This document shows, one piece after another, positions 17,393-25,491 of a stretch of DNA of 64,000 bases (its first letter is position 1; every line of letters begins with the position of its first letter). Made by a program: the position numbers and the translations under genes. The notes under the pieces are model-generated. The model saw only the letters and a list, made by a program, of their open reading frames with translations, was not told the origin of the DNA and searched no databases. The stretch comes from JBGTSJ01 sp041940305 (GTDB taxonomy: Bacteria; Planctomycetota; Planctomycetia; Planctomycetales; Planctomycetaceae): assembly GCA_041940305.1 (NCBI GenBank), contig JBGTSJ010000003.1, forward strand, positions 186,001 to 250,000, read 5' to 3'.

Positions 17393-18673
17393 GTGAAGCA
17401 GAATAGCCGTCTCCACGGAGATGCATCCATCCAGAAGCCCTGGTTCCGCCTGATCCTCGACCGGCTCAACTGGCCCAGCCTGTTCGCCGGGGCCGCGATC
17501 GGGATGGCCGGCGTGCACCTGGCCGCCACCCGTCCGCTGATCAATGAAGTGCGGCATCTGGACGCGCGCGTCAGCGCCGTTCAGTCCCGAGTCATTGAGC
17601 TGACCGGCGCCCAGGGAGACGCCCGTGCCTCCAACAGCCTCCTGGGCTCACTGATCGAACAGCGCGATCAGGCCCAGGCCGCCCGCGTGGCACTGTCCGA
17701 GATCGACGCCCTGAGTAATGACGTGACCGTCCAGTCCCGGCGCGCTGCGGAAGCGGGAGAGGCGCTGGCTGAGATTTCGGACGTCAATTCACGGTTGATC
17801 GCGTCGCGCGACCAGCGGGAGCTGACGAAGATCGCCCTGTCGGAGATCGAGATTCTGCAGCAGGACATCATTGCTCTGGGCAGCGCGTCGACGGCAGGTG
17901 CGGCGCACGTGGCTGATGCCGACGCCGTGCTGGCCCGGCTGGCCGACCTCAACGATCGCGTTGCCGCAACGTCCGGACGGATCGACGCTGCCTGTGCCGC
18001 GCTGGACGGATTGCAGCGCGTGCAGGACCGGATGATCGTCGCCGCGGAGCAGACCCCCGTCGCGGAGCAGTCCGCCCAGCGCGTGATTGCCCTGCAGGAT
18101 ACCGTCGCCGGCATCGAGACTCTGGACGCCGCGGCCGACAACGCCGATCGTCTCATCACACTCAACGACCGGATCGCCGCGACGCAGAACCTGGACGGCG
18201 CGGCCGCCAATGCCGAGGACCTGATCGCCCTGCAGGACGCCCTCGTTTCGGATCAGCGGCTGCACCTCGAACAGGCGGCCAGCAACATGGACGAGCTGCT
18301 CCGGCTGCACGCCGCCATCGCGGGCCAGACCGATCAGCTCGCCGACAGCATCGACGCCCTGCAGTTGCTCACCGATTTCCAAGGGGAGTTCAACGGCCAG
18401 GTGTCACATCTGGAAGACCTCCGTCGACAGATGACCGAGTTGATCCTGCTGGAAACGACGATCGCCCGTGCGATGCACGCCCTGGAGCCGCTGGCGGAAC
18501 TCGGCAACCTCCGCCGGCTGGACGATGACGAGGTTCGGGCGGTGGCTCGCGACATTCTGGAGCGCCGCCGCGAACGGACGGCCGCCGGAGCCTCGAAGTA
18601 TGAAGAGCCGGCTCCGAAAATCGACTCGCCGGCCGTCGAGGTGCTCGTCCCCGAGCCGCCGACTGACGAGTAA
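17393..18673 (+). CDS. Membrane-anchored coiled-coil protein with internal repeats
   Basis: A 426-residue protein from GTG 17393, which has GGGGAA 7 nt upstream; ATG 17378 would add five residues. One hydrophobic segment near the N-terminus (SLFAGAAIGMAGVHLAA) is followed by about 330 residues of Ala/Leu/Asp-rich heptad sequence. Within it, a unit of about 23–25 residues recurs: VIALQD..., LITLND..., LIALQD..., LLRLHA... A second related pair, ALSEID and ALSEIE, occurs earlier. The tail is Glu/Pro rich. The architecture suggests a periplasmic or cytoplasmic rod anchored in the membrane. I do not recognise a family; a structural or scaffold role is inferred. Confidence 0.75.
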   Translation: MKQNSRLHGDASIQKPWFRLILDRLNWPSLFAGAAIGMAGVHLAATRPLINEVRHLDARVSAVQSRVIELTGAQGDARASNSLLGSLIEQRDQAQAARVALSEIDALSNDVTVQSRRAAEAGEALAEISDVNSRLIASRDQRELTKIALSEIEILQQDIIALGSASTAGAAHVADADAVLARLADLNDRVAATSGRIDAACAALDGLQRVQDRMIVAAEQTPVAEQSAQRVIALQDTVAGIETLDAAADNADRLITLNDRIAATQNLDGAAANAEDLIALQDALVSDQRLHLEQAASNMDELLRLHAAIAGQTDQLADSIDALQLLTDFQGEFNGQVSHLEDLRRQMTELILLETTIARAMHALEPLAELGNLRRLDDDEVRAVARDILERRRERTAAGASKYEEPAPKIDSPAVEVLVPEPPTDE

Positions 18674-18689
18674 CTCAAGCCCTGACCAT

Positions 18690-18721
18690 GAAACCCGGTT
18701 TCTCCAAAGAAACCGGGTTTC
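18690..18721. repeat. GAAACC nested palindrome, copy 3
   Basis: Perfect 14-bp stem GAAACCCGGTTTCT / AGAAACCGGGTTTC with loop CCAA, 17 nt after the coiled-coil stop and 8 bp from the convergent aldolase stop, so it could terminate both genes. Confidence 0.8.
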
Positions 18722-18728
18722 TGTCGTT

Positions 18729-19652
18729 TCAGCCACCGCTGGTGAGCAGTCCGAGATCGCGGAGATGCTGCACGACCTGCTCGCGCCGTTCGCCTGAGAG
18801 CGGCTGCAGAGGCGAGGCGAGGGTTTCACTGCAGAGGCCGATCGCCGCGAGAGCACACTTGAGGCCGGGAAGGTATCCCGAGGGAGCCTCGCCGATCGAG
18901 TACAGCCGCCCCGCCAGCCGCAGCAGGCGATGCTGCAACCGGTGCACGAGGTTCAGGTCGCCGCTCACCGCCGCCTCGTAGAGTTCGACGTACAGCCGTG
19001 GATGCAGGTTGGCCCCGCCGCAGACGCCGCCGTGTCCTCCCATCAGCACCGACTCGGCCAGCAGTTCCTCCGGTCCCATCAGCACGGCGAAGTCGGACCG
19101 GTCCTCCGCGGTCTGCAGAAACTGGTTGAAGGCGAGCATGTCTCCGGAGCTGTCCTTGATGCCGGCGATGTTCGTATGCCCGGCGAGAGCGCGCACCGTA
19201 TCGCCTTCAAAGGCCACCTTGCTGTGGCTCGGCATGTTGTACAGGAACAGCGGCAGCGGCGACTCATCGGCGAGGTCCGTCATCGAGCGCTGCAAATCGG
19301 ACTGGTTGAGCGGGAAGTAGGGGGCCGGCGCGGCGACGACGGCGTCGGCGCCCTGTCCGGCCGCGAACTCGGCCAGTTCCAGTGAGTCCACCAGCGACGT
19401 GTCGGTGACACCGACCAGCAGGGGGACGCGTCGCTGCACGAGCGATGCCGTACGTTCGACCAGTTCACGTTTGAGCCGGTCGGTGAGGCTGGGAGCTTCG
19501 CCCGTCGTCCCCAGCAGAAAGACTCCGTGGACGCCGCCGTCGATGACGTGCTCGATCAGCCGCTCGAGTCCCGGCACGTCGAGCCGGTCGCGGGCGGACA
19601 GCGGAGTCACCAGTGGGACGAAGATTCCTTTAACGGGAAAAGCGCCGGGCAT
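18729..19652 (-). CDS. DapA/NAL-superfamily aldolase (dihydrodipicolinate synthase-like)
   Basis: A 307-residue TIM-barrel class I aldolase. It carries the GTTGE pyruvate-binding motif (48–52), the catalytic Tyr138 in LYNMPS, and the Schiff-base Lys166 in GIKDSSGD. These residues fix the chemistry: condensation or cleavage of a 2-oxo acid with an aldehyde. The true substrate is not determined by these motifs; dihydrodipicolinate synthase, N-acetylneuraminate lyase and keto-deoxy sugar-acid aldolases all share them. The start is ATG 19652. It lies downstream of cutA and gatB on the same strand, 86 bp beyond the cutA stop end, without a metabolic partner nearby. Confidence 0.88.
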   Translation of the reverse strand: MPGAFPVKGIFVPLVTPLSARDRLDVPGLERLIEHVIDGGVHGVFLLGTTGEAPSLTDRLKRELVERTASLVQRRVPLLVGVTDTSLVDSLELAEFAAGQGADAVVAAPAPYFPLNQSDLQRSMTDLADESPLPLFLYNMPSHSKVAFEGDTVRALAGHTNIAGIKDSSGDMLAFNQFLQTAEDRSDFAVLMGPEELLAESVLMGGHGGVCGGANLHPRLYVELYEAAVSGDLNLVHRLQHRLLRLAGRLYSIGEAPSGYLPGLKCALAAIGLCSETLASPLQPLSGERREQVVQHLRDLGLLTSGG

Positions 19653-19738
19653 ACGGATCCATCAAGGGCAGACGCACCGCTGCGCACTCTGGCAGACCCC
19701 CTTCGTCGTTCGACGACTGCCGCAGCGTCTCCGTGACT

Positions 19739-20074
19739 TTACACAATCAGGTCGCGGTTGACATGTGTCTCGTTCTCAATCCAGTGCAGATACTCCGGAT
19801 TGCCCTGTTCCACCGGCCAGGCGACGACACACGGACAATCGTATGCATGCAGTTCCCGCACGCGCGCCGTCAACGGCTCAACGAGTCCGGATTGTGTCTT
19901 GAGGATCAGCACGGCTTCGCGGTCCTCGCGCAGTTCTCCCTCCCACTGATAGACGGATGTCATTCCGTCCAGAACGTTGGCGCAGGCGGCCAGCTTTTCG
20001 TTGACCAGCCGCCGACCCAGGTGCAGCGCATCCTCGCGGCTGGAGGCTGTTATGTAGACCATGGAGATCGGCAT
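19739..20074 (-). CDS. cutA: CutA1 divalent-cation tolerance protein
   Basis: A 111-residue protein of the CutA family, small trimeric ferredoxin-like proteins linked to copper and divalent cation tolerance, with debated function. The start MPISMVYIT at ATG 20074 has an AAAGG site 8 nt upstream and gives the usual length; an ATG at 20107 would add eleven atypical residues. Family signatures are NEKLAACANV, SVYQWEGELREDREAVLILKT and the C-terminal PEYLHWIENET. It follows gatB by 29 bp and is probably in the same transcript. Confidence 0.92.
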   Translation of the reverse strand: MPISMVYITASSREDALHLGRRLVNEKLAACANVLDGMTSVYQWEGELREDREAVLILKTQSGLVEPLTARVRELHAYDCPCVVAWPVEQGNPEYLHWIENETHVNRDLIV

Positions 20075-20103
20075 GGCTCGACCTTTCGTATGGGCCGAAT
20101 GGT

Positions 20104-21597
20104 TCACGAATCGCTTGCGAGCCGCTGGATCAGCAGTTCGCGGACGACCTTGGCGTCGGCCCCCCTGGCCTGTTTCATCACTTTGCCAATGACGGCCCCG
20201 AGCGCCTGTTGCCGGCCGGCGCGAAAATCGGCGACGGCCTGCGGGCTGCTCTCGATGGCGGCGGTGATGGCCGCATCCAGGGCGCCGGTGTCCCGCACGA
20301 CACGCAGCCCGAGCCGGTCGATGAGTGCATCCACCGCTGTTGTATCGGTCGTCTCGTCCTCATCGGATGCACGAAGCAACTCGGCGAACAGCTCGCGGCC
20401 GCTCTTGACGGTGATCACTCCGTCGACAATCCGCTTCAGCAACGTGCCGAGCATTTCAGCCGTAATCGGGAACTCGGCGATCGGCACGCGGCGTTCGTTG
20501 AGTTCGCGGAGCACGTCCTGCGTCACCCAGTTGGCGGCCTGCTTGGCGTCGCCGCACTCCTGGACGACGCGTTCAAAGTAGTCCGCGAACTCCCGCCCCT
20601 GGTTGATGACGACCGCCGCATCGTACGCCGAGAGCCCCTCCGCCTCCTGGAACCGGGTGCGGCGCGCGGCCGGCAGTTCGCAGAGCCGGGACCGGATCGC
20701 AGTCACCTGCTCGTCGGTAACGGTGACCGGGACCAGGTCCGGGTCGGGGAAGTAGCGGTAGTCCGCAGCTTCCTCCTTCCCTCGCTGGGCGAACGTGAGA
20801 TTGCGATCGGCATCCCAACCGCGGGTTTCTTTCTCGCTCCCCGGGTCGCCGAGCTTGCGTCCGGTCCGCTCGTACTCGCGCAGCTGCCGGGCGATCTCGA
20901 ACTCGACCGCTGCCTCCACGCCACGAAAGCTGTTGAGGTTCTTGATCTCGACGATCGGCGTGGCGACGGTGGTTCCTCCGGCCTCGACATGCAGGTTGAC
21001 GTTGGCGTCGCAGCGGAGGCTCCCCTCCTGCATGTTGCAGTCGGAGACGCCGAGATACGTGAGGAGCAGATGCAGTTCTTCCAGAAACGCCTTGGCTTCC
21101 GCGGCCGACCGCACGTCCGGCTCAGTGACGATCTCCAGGAGGGGCGTGCCGGCGCGGTTGAGGTCGACGCGGCTGTCCGCCCCGCGGCCCGATTCATCGT
21201 GCAGGTTCTTGCCCGCGTCCTCTTCAAGGTGCGCGCGGCGGATACGCACGCGGCTGGATGCTTCGCCGACCGTGACTTCGAGCCAGCCGCTGTGACTGAA
21301 CGGCAGGTCGTACTGGCTGATCTGGTACCCCTTGGGGAGGTCGGGATAGTAATACTGCTTGCGGTCCCACTTGGTGAACCGCGCCAGTTCGCAGTTGAGA
21401 GCGGTCGCGGTGATGAGCGAGAGCCGGAAGGCTTCGGCATTGAGCACCGGGAGCGCGCCGGGAAGCCCGAGGCAGACCGGACAGGTCTGCGTGTTGGGCT
21501 GATCGGGATTAAAGCGGTTCGCGCAGCCGCAGAAGATCTTCGTCCGGGTGAGCAGCTGGACGTGGACTTCGAGACCGATTACGGGTTGGTGCTTCAC
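20104..21597 (-). CDS. gatB: Asp/Glu-tRNA amidotransferase subunit B
   Basis: A 497-residue subunit that binds the misacylated tRNA and phosphorylates its Asp or Glu before amidation. Start is GTG 21597, overlapping the gatA stop as GTGA, which implies translational coupling; the longer upstream frame lies inside gatA. Family signatures are PVIGLEVHVQLLTRTKIFCGCANRF, the zinc pair region TCPVCLGLPGALPVLN, YYYPDLPKGYQISQYD and GTPLLEIVTEPD. The C-terminal YqeY-like tRNA-binding domain (about 345–497) ends ...MKQARGADAKVVRELLIQRLA. Works with gatA and gatC encoded just upstream. Confidence 0.97.
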   Translation of the reverse strand: MKHQPVIGLEVHVQLLTRTKIFCGCANRFNPDQPNTQTCPVCLGLPGALPVLNAEAFRLSLITATALNCELARFTKWDRKQYYYPDLPKGYQISQYDLPFSHSGWLEVTVGEASSRVRIRRAHLEEDAGKNLHDESGRGADSRVDLNRAGTPLLEIVTEPDVRSAAEAKAFLEELHLLLTYLGVSDCNMQEGSLRCDANVNLHVEAGGTTVATPIVEIKNLNSFRGVEAAVEFEIARQLREYERTGRKLGDPGSEKETRGWDADRNLTFAQRGKEEAADYRYFPDPDLVPVTVTDEQVTAIRSRLCELPAARRTRFQEAEGLSAYDAAVVINQGREFADYFERVVQECGDAKQAANWVTQDVLRELNERRVPIAEFPITAEMLGTLLKRIVDGVITVKSGRELFAELLRASDEDETTDTTAVDALIDRLGLRVVRDTGALDAAITAAIESSPQAVADFRAGRQQALGAVIGKVMKQARGADAKVVRELLIQRLASDS

Positions 21598-23075
21598 AGG
21601 GAGTCCACCTTGAGCGCGTTCGTCGACAGATCCGGCCGCCGGGTGTGCCAGTCGGTCGCGCGTTCGTACATGCGGGCGGCCCGGAGCAGCCGTTCCTCTT
21701 CGAACGGCGCCGCCATCAGCTGCAGACCGATCGGCAGGCCGCCGCTGCTGAAGCCGCAAGGGACCGAGATCGCCGGGATGCCGGACAGGTTCGCGCTGAT
21801 CGTGTAGATGTCGTTGAGGTACATCGCCAGCGGATCGTCGAGCAGTTCACCCAGCTTGAACGCCGGCACCGGCGAAACCGGAGACGCAATCAGGTCCACG
21901 TCGGCGAACGCGGCGTCGAAGTCCTGCCGGATCAGCCGCCGGACCTTGAGGGCCTTAAGGTAATACGCGTCGTAGTAGCCGGACGAGAGCGCGTACGTGC
22001 CGAGCATGATGCGCCGCTTGACCTCGCTGCCGAAGCCCTCGCCGCGCGTCGCCGCGTACATGTCGATCATGTTCTCGAACTGCGCGGCCCGATGGCCGTA
22101 GTGCACGCCGTCGTAGCGTGCCAAGTTGCTCGAGGCTTCGGACGAGGCGACGATGTAATAGACGGCCACGCAGTAACGGGAGTGCGGCAGGCTGACCTCC
22201 CGGACGGACGCCCCCAGCGAGCGATAGACTTCGATTGCGTCCCGCACCGATCGCTCAACGTCCCCGTCCAGCCCCTCGACGAAGTACTCTCGCGGCACGC
22301 CGATCTTCAATCCCTCCAGCGGCTGCTCCAGCGCCGCGGTGTACTGCGGAACCGGTCGGTCGATGCTTGTACTGTCGCGCGGGTCGTGGCCGGCGATCGC
22401 TTCCAGCAGCAGGGCCGCACCATAGACGTCGCGCGCGAACGGCCCGATCTGGTCCAGCGAACTGGCGAACGCGACCAGCCCGTAACGCGAGACCCGGCCG
22501 TATGTCGGCTTGAGCCCCACGACTCCGCAGAACGACGCCGGCTGCCGGATCGACCCCCCTGTATCGGATCCCAGCGCGAGGGGAACCATTCCGGCTGCCA
22601 CCGCCGCCGCCGATCCGCCGCTGGATCCGCCGGGCGAGCGGCTCAGGTCCCAGGGATTCCGCGTCGGCTGGAAGGCCGAGTTCTCGCAGGAGGAGCCCAT
22701 CGCGAACTCGTCCAGGTTCGTGCGTCCCAGCAGCACGGCGCCGGCGGCGCGCAGCTTCTCGATCACGTGGGCGTCGTACGGCGGAACAAACCCCTCCAGC
22801 ATCCGGCTGGCGCACGACGTCCGCTCATCGCGGGCGCAGATGTTGTCCTTGATCGCGACCGGAAGCCCCGCCAGCAGCGGCGGCGACTCCGCCTCACCCG
22901 TGATTGCGGCGGCCTGAGCCAGGGCGGCGTCGCGGTCCCAGCGCAGGCATGCACCGATCTGCGAATCGAATGATTCCATCCGTTCGATACACGACGAAGT
23001 CAGGGCATGCACTTCCTCGGAAGCACTCCGCAGTCGCTCCTGCAGTTCACGGGTCCCGCACGCAATCCAGTTCAT
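21594..23075 (-). CDS. gatA: Asp/Glu-tRNA amidotransferase subunit A (amidase)
   Basis: A 493-residue amidase-signature enzyme that hydrolyses glutamine and channels ammonia to gatB. The Ser–cis-Ser–Lys catalytic triad can be placed at Ser175 (DTGGSIRQPAS), Ser151 (SPGGSSGGSAA) and Lys76 (PVAIKDNI), with the same spacing as characterised GatA. The start ATG 23075 gives the standard N-terminus. It is 60 bp downstream of gatC. The presence of a full GatCAB set implies that this organism makes Gln-tRNA and/or Asn-tRNA by the indirect route. Confidence 0.97.
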   Translation of the reverse strand: MNWIACGTRELQERLRSASEEVHALTSSCIERMESFDSQIGACLRWDRDAALAQAAAITGEAESPPLLAGLPVAIKDNICARDERTSCASRMLEGFVPPYDAHVIEKLRAAGAVLLGRTNLDEFAMGSSCENSAFQPTRNPWDLSRSPGGSSGGSAAAVAAGMVPLALGSDTGGSIRQPASFCGVVGLKPTYGRVSRYGLVAFASSLDQIGPFARDVYGAALLLEAIAGHDPRDSTSIDRPVPQYTAALEQPLEGLKIGVPREYFVEGLDGDVERSVRDAIEVYRSLGASVREVSLPHSRYCVAVYYIVASSEASSNLARYDGVHYGHRAAQFENMIDMYAATRGEGFGSEVKRRIMLGTYALSSGYYDAYYLKALKVRRLIRQDFDAAFADVDLIASPVSPVPAFKLGELLDDPLAMYLNDIYTISANLSGIPAISVPCGFSSGGLPIGLQLMAAPFEEERLLRAARMYERATDWHTRRPDLSTNALKVDSL

Positions 23076-23135
23076 CGCCCTGTTCCAAGACTTGATGTTC
23101 GCCTCGGCTGTCTCCCCCGAATCGCGCCGATGACG

Positions 23136-23435
23136 TTAAGCGTGCTCCAGGATGGCGGGCACCAGAAAGTACCGGCCGTCGGAACGGGGCGCGTTTGCCA
23201 GCGCCGCCTCGCGCGGCAGCGATTCGCGGGATTCGTCGGGACGGAGGACGTTCTGGGTCTCGTGGGGATGAGCCAACGGCGCGACATCGGCCGTATCGAC
23301 CACGTTCAGGAGTTCGACGTACTGCAGCACGTCCCCCAGCTGGCGGGTGTACGTCTGCAGTTCGGCGTCCGACAGCCTGAGCCGCGCGAGATGGGCGACC
23401 TTGCGGACGTCATCGATGGACAATGGGGCCGACAT
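23136..23435 (-). CDS. gatC: Asp/Glu-tRNA amidotransferase subunit C
   Basis: A 99-residue subunit that wraps around gatA and stabilises the complex. The start MSAPLSIDDVRKVAHLARLRLSDAE at ATG 23435 matches the family N-terminus; the open frame upstream of it does not. The C-terminal phrase LPREAALANAPRSDGRYFLVPAILE is diagnostic. It is the first gene of the gatC–gatA–gatB–cutA run. Confidence 0.95.
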   Translation of the reverse strand: MSAPLSIDDVRKVAHLARLRLSDAELQTYTRQLGDVLQYVELLNVVDTADVAPLAHPHETQNVLRPDESRESLPREAALANAPRSDGRYFLVPAILEHA

Positions 23436-23542
23436 GACCGGTTGACCTGTGTCGATGAAATGACGGGGGAACCGTGGAGGAGCGGGCTCCAGTGGGGCAC
23501 GCAGACTGTAAGTGCCAGCGGTCGGTATGTCATGCGGCGCAA

Positions 23543-23567
23543 CAAAAAACCCGGGATCAACCCGGGT
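23543..23567 (-). terminator. Rho-independent terminator for the 56-residue gene
   Basis: Read on the minus strand: ACCCGGG, loop TTGAT, CCCGGGT, followed by a run of six T. It lies 62 nt downstream of the stop at 23630 and about 110 nt upstream of gatC, so the small gene is a separate transcript. Confidence 0.85.
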
Positions 23568-23629
23568 GATCTGCGCGCAGACACAAGGGGACGACCGTGC
23601 CGCCCTTGTCCGCGACCGGCTGAATTGGT

Positions 23630-23800
23630 TCAGTTCAGATGCTCGCGGTCCTTGCGGCGCATCTCGTCCAGGATCACCGGATGCCATTCGACATCGCGGT
23701 CATCCGCGGGGGTGTAGTTCCGCCGCGCCCAGGCCCTCAAGCGCATTTCCTCGACCGCATCGACGTCCACCCCCGGCTCCAGCAGCGCTGTTGTCTCCAT
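23630..23800 (-). CDS. Small hypothetical protein, 56 residues
   Basis: The protein begins METTALLEPGVDVDAVEEMRLRAWARRNY and ends EMRRKDREHLN. ATG 23800 follows an AAGGAG site nine bases upstream, and a strong intrinsic terminator lies downstream, which together make it a genuine single-gene transcript. The frame is open further upstream, but the ribosome-binding site and composition change at this ATG. It is acidic at the N-terminus, basic in the middle, has no membrane segment, and the WHPVILDEMRRKD tail is helical. I have a faint recollection of similar planctomycete small proteins, but no function is known to me. Confidence 0.7.
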   Translation of the reverse strand: METTALLEPGVDVDAVEEMRLRAWARRNYTPADDRDVEWHPVILDEMRRKDREHLN

Positions 23801-24306
23801 CGAAGACTGCTCCTTCGTTCTGGAAAGTGATACGCACGATCCGCGATCGTGGTCCGACGCAATTGATTGGCAAAGAACCCTTCCCTCATCGCGAGGGAAT
23901 CGCACGCGCTCCCGGGACCGGGGGCGTCTGCAGTGGTGTGGAATGTCCGAAACTAGCACGTTCAACCGTGAATCGCAAGTGAACGCCGGTTCGCGAATCC
24001 GGGAACGTCGTGGTCGGATTCCGCCATCGAAAGTTGCCGCCCGCGGCGGCGCACCGCGACCGATTTCAGCCGGTCGGGCGAGATTCCTAGTATCGGTTCG
24101 CCGGACCGGCGTCTACATGGAAATGCATGAAGGTTTTGCGAAGCAGAAACAACCCGCACGCATGTCCCGGCGGCATCAGTTGTTCGGGACGCATCGACAT
24201 TCATCGACGTGAAGCCGATCGGTTGCGTTGTACTCAGGCACGGTAAGCAGGACGATACGCAGTCGACTGCGTCCTTCCCCGACGCAACCCCTCAGGAGTT
24301 CCTGCC
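23801..24306. other. 506-bp divergent intergenic region
   Basis: Between the 56-residue gene (minus) and the exonuclease gene (plus). Short ORFs on both strands lack ribosome-binding sites and coding character. The only structured site I see is the palindrome at 24257–24272. Confidence 0.5.
24257..24272. promoter_or_regulatory. 16-bp perfect palindrome upstream of the exonuclease gene
   Basis: ACGCAGTCGACTGCGT is its own reverse complement and ends 34 nt before the ATG at 24307. The length, position and absence of a following T-run fit a repressor operator better than a terminator. The regulator is unknown. Confidence 0.45.
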
Positions 24307-25125
24307 ATGTCGGCGCAAACGGTTGCTTATCTGATCTTCGACGTCGAAGCGATCGCGGACGGCGACCTGGTTTCACGCGTCCGGTATCCCGCGGACGGAC
24401 TTTCGGCGACGGACGCCATTGCCCGCTATCGGGCCGAACTCATTGAGCAGACCGGCCGCGACGTCCTGCCGCCGACCTTCATGCTCCCCATTTCGGTCGC
24501 CGTGGCGAAGATCGCCTCCGACTTCCGGCTGCTCGATATCGCCGTGCTGGATGAGCCCGAGTATCGGCCACACGTGATTGCCCGCGGCTTCTGGCAGGGG
24601 TGGCGGCACTACGGACGGCCGACGCTGGTCACGTTCAACGGCCGGGGCTACGACCTGCCGGTGCTCGAACTGGCCGCCTATCGCTACGGGCTCGCCCTTC
24701 CCGACTGGTTCAACGTCGAAGCGAAGTCGTACGAGCAGGCACGGAACCGGTACAACTGTGCGGCCCATCTCGACCTGATGGACCTGTTCTCCAACTTCGG
24801 CGCCTCGCGCGTCTCCGGAGGCCTGAACCTGCTGGCCAACATCATCGGCAAGCCGGGCAAGACCGGGATCGACGGCTCGCAGGTGCAGGACATGTACTTT
24901 GCCGGCCGCGCCGCGGAGATCAACGACTACTGCCGCTGCGACGTCCTCGACACCTACTTCGTCTTCCTCCGCTCCCGCGTGCTGCTGGGAAGGCTGCCGC
25001 TGGAACAGGAGCAGGAGATCGTTGCCGAGACCAAGTCCTGGCTCGAATCCCACGCCGCCGAGCGCCCCGCCTATGCGCACTATCTCGAGCACTGGGGTGA
25101 TTGGGCCCTGCCGGCAGACGATTGA
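24307..25125 (+). CDS. Predicted 3'-5' exonuclease related to the PolB exonuclease domain
   Basis: A 272-residue DEDDy-type nuclease of the PolB-exonuclease-like group (PF10108-like). Exo I residues are Asp12 and Glu14 in LIFDVEA, Exo II Asp117 in FNGRGYDLPVLE, and Exo III Tyr208 and Asp212 in YCRCDVLDTYF, all in the right order and spacing. There is no polymerase domain, so it works as a free-standing exonuclease; roles in DNA repair or RNA processing are possible. ATG 24307 follows an AGGAG site. A 16-bp palindrome just upstream suggests it is regulated. Confidence 0.9.
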   Translation: MSAQTVAYLIFDVEAIADGDLVSRVRYPADGLSATDAIARYRAELIEQTGRDVLPPTFMLPISVAVAKIASDFRLLDIAVLDEPEYRPHVIARGFWQGWRHYGRPTLVTFNGRGYDLPVLELAAYRYGLALPDWFNVEAKSYEQARNRYNCAAHLDLMDLFSNFGASRVSGGLNLLANIIGKPGKTGIDGSQVQDMYFAGRAAEINDYCRCDVLDTYFVFLRSRVLLGRLPLEQEQEIVAETKSWLESHAAERPAYAHYLEHWGDWALPADD

Positions 25126-25491
25126 CGGCTCCGGAGCCCGCTTCACTGGCGTCGATCTGCGCGGCGGGTTGGCGAGTTCTTCGCCGCGCGAAGATGCCAG
25201 AGCCTTTCGTGTCCGCGACACCCGCCGGCGCCCGACTCCGGTTGGCCCCGGGCAGGGTGTCCGTCGGCAAATCTCCAAACGACACGGCGAAAGCGGCAAA
25301 GACTGTCTCGCAATGCAGCGTGCGCGTATGATCGGTGCACAGGGACCGCATGTCGTGATGCGCGGTCCGACCGGCATTGTCTGGGCAACCGGAACTGCGG
25401 GAATAGCACGTGCAGGTGCGTGCGGCATCGTCTTCTTGCGCCGCGACAGGGCGGCGCGCGAAATAGAACAGATCAGATCAAGGGAAGTCCC
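25126..25491. other. 366-bp intergenic region
   Basis: Between two plus-strand genes. I see no supported ORF, terminator or RNA gene in it. The leader of the following gene contains an AAGGGAAG ribosome-binding site at its end. Confidence 0.45.

Noticed and set aside
20209..22973. Long plus-strand frames over gatB and gatA
   Set aside because: They are antisense to two very well supported genes and show no family motifs.
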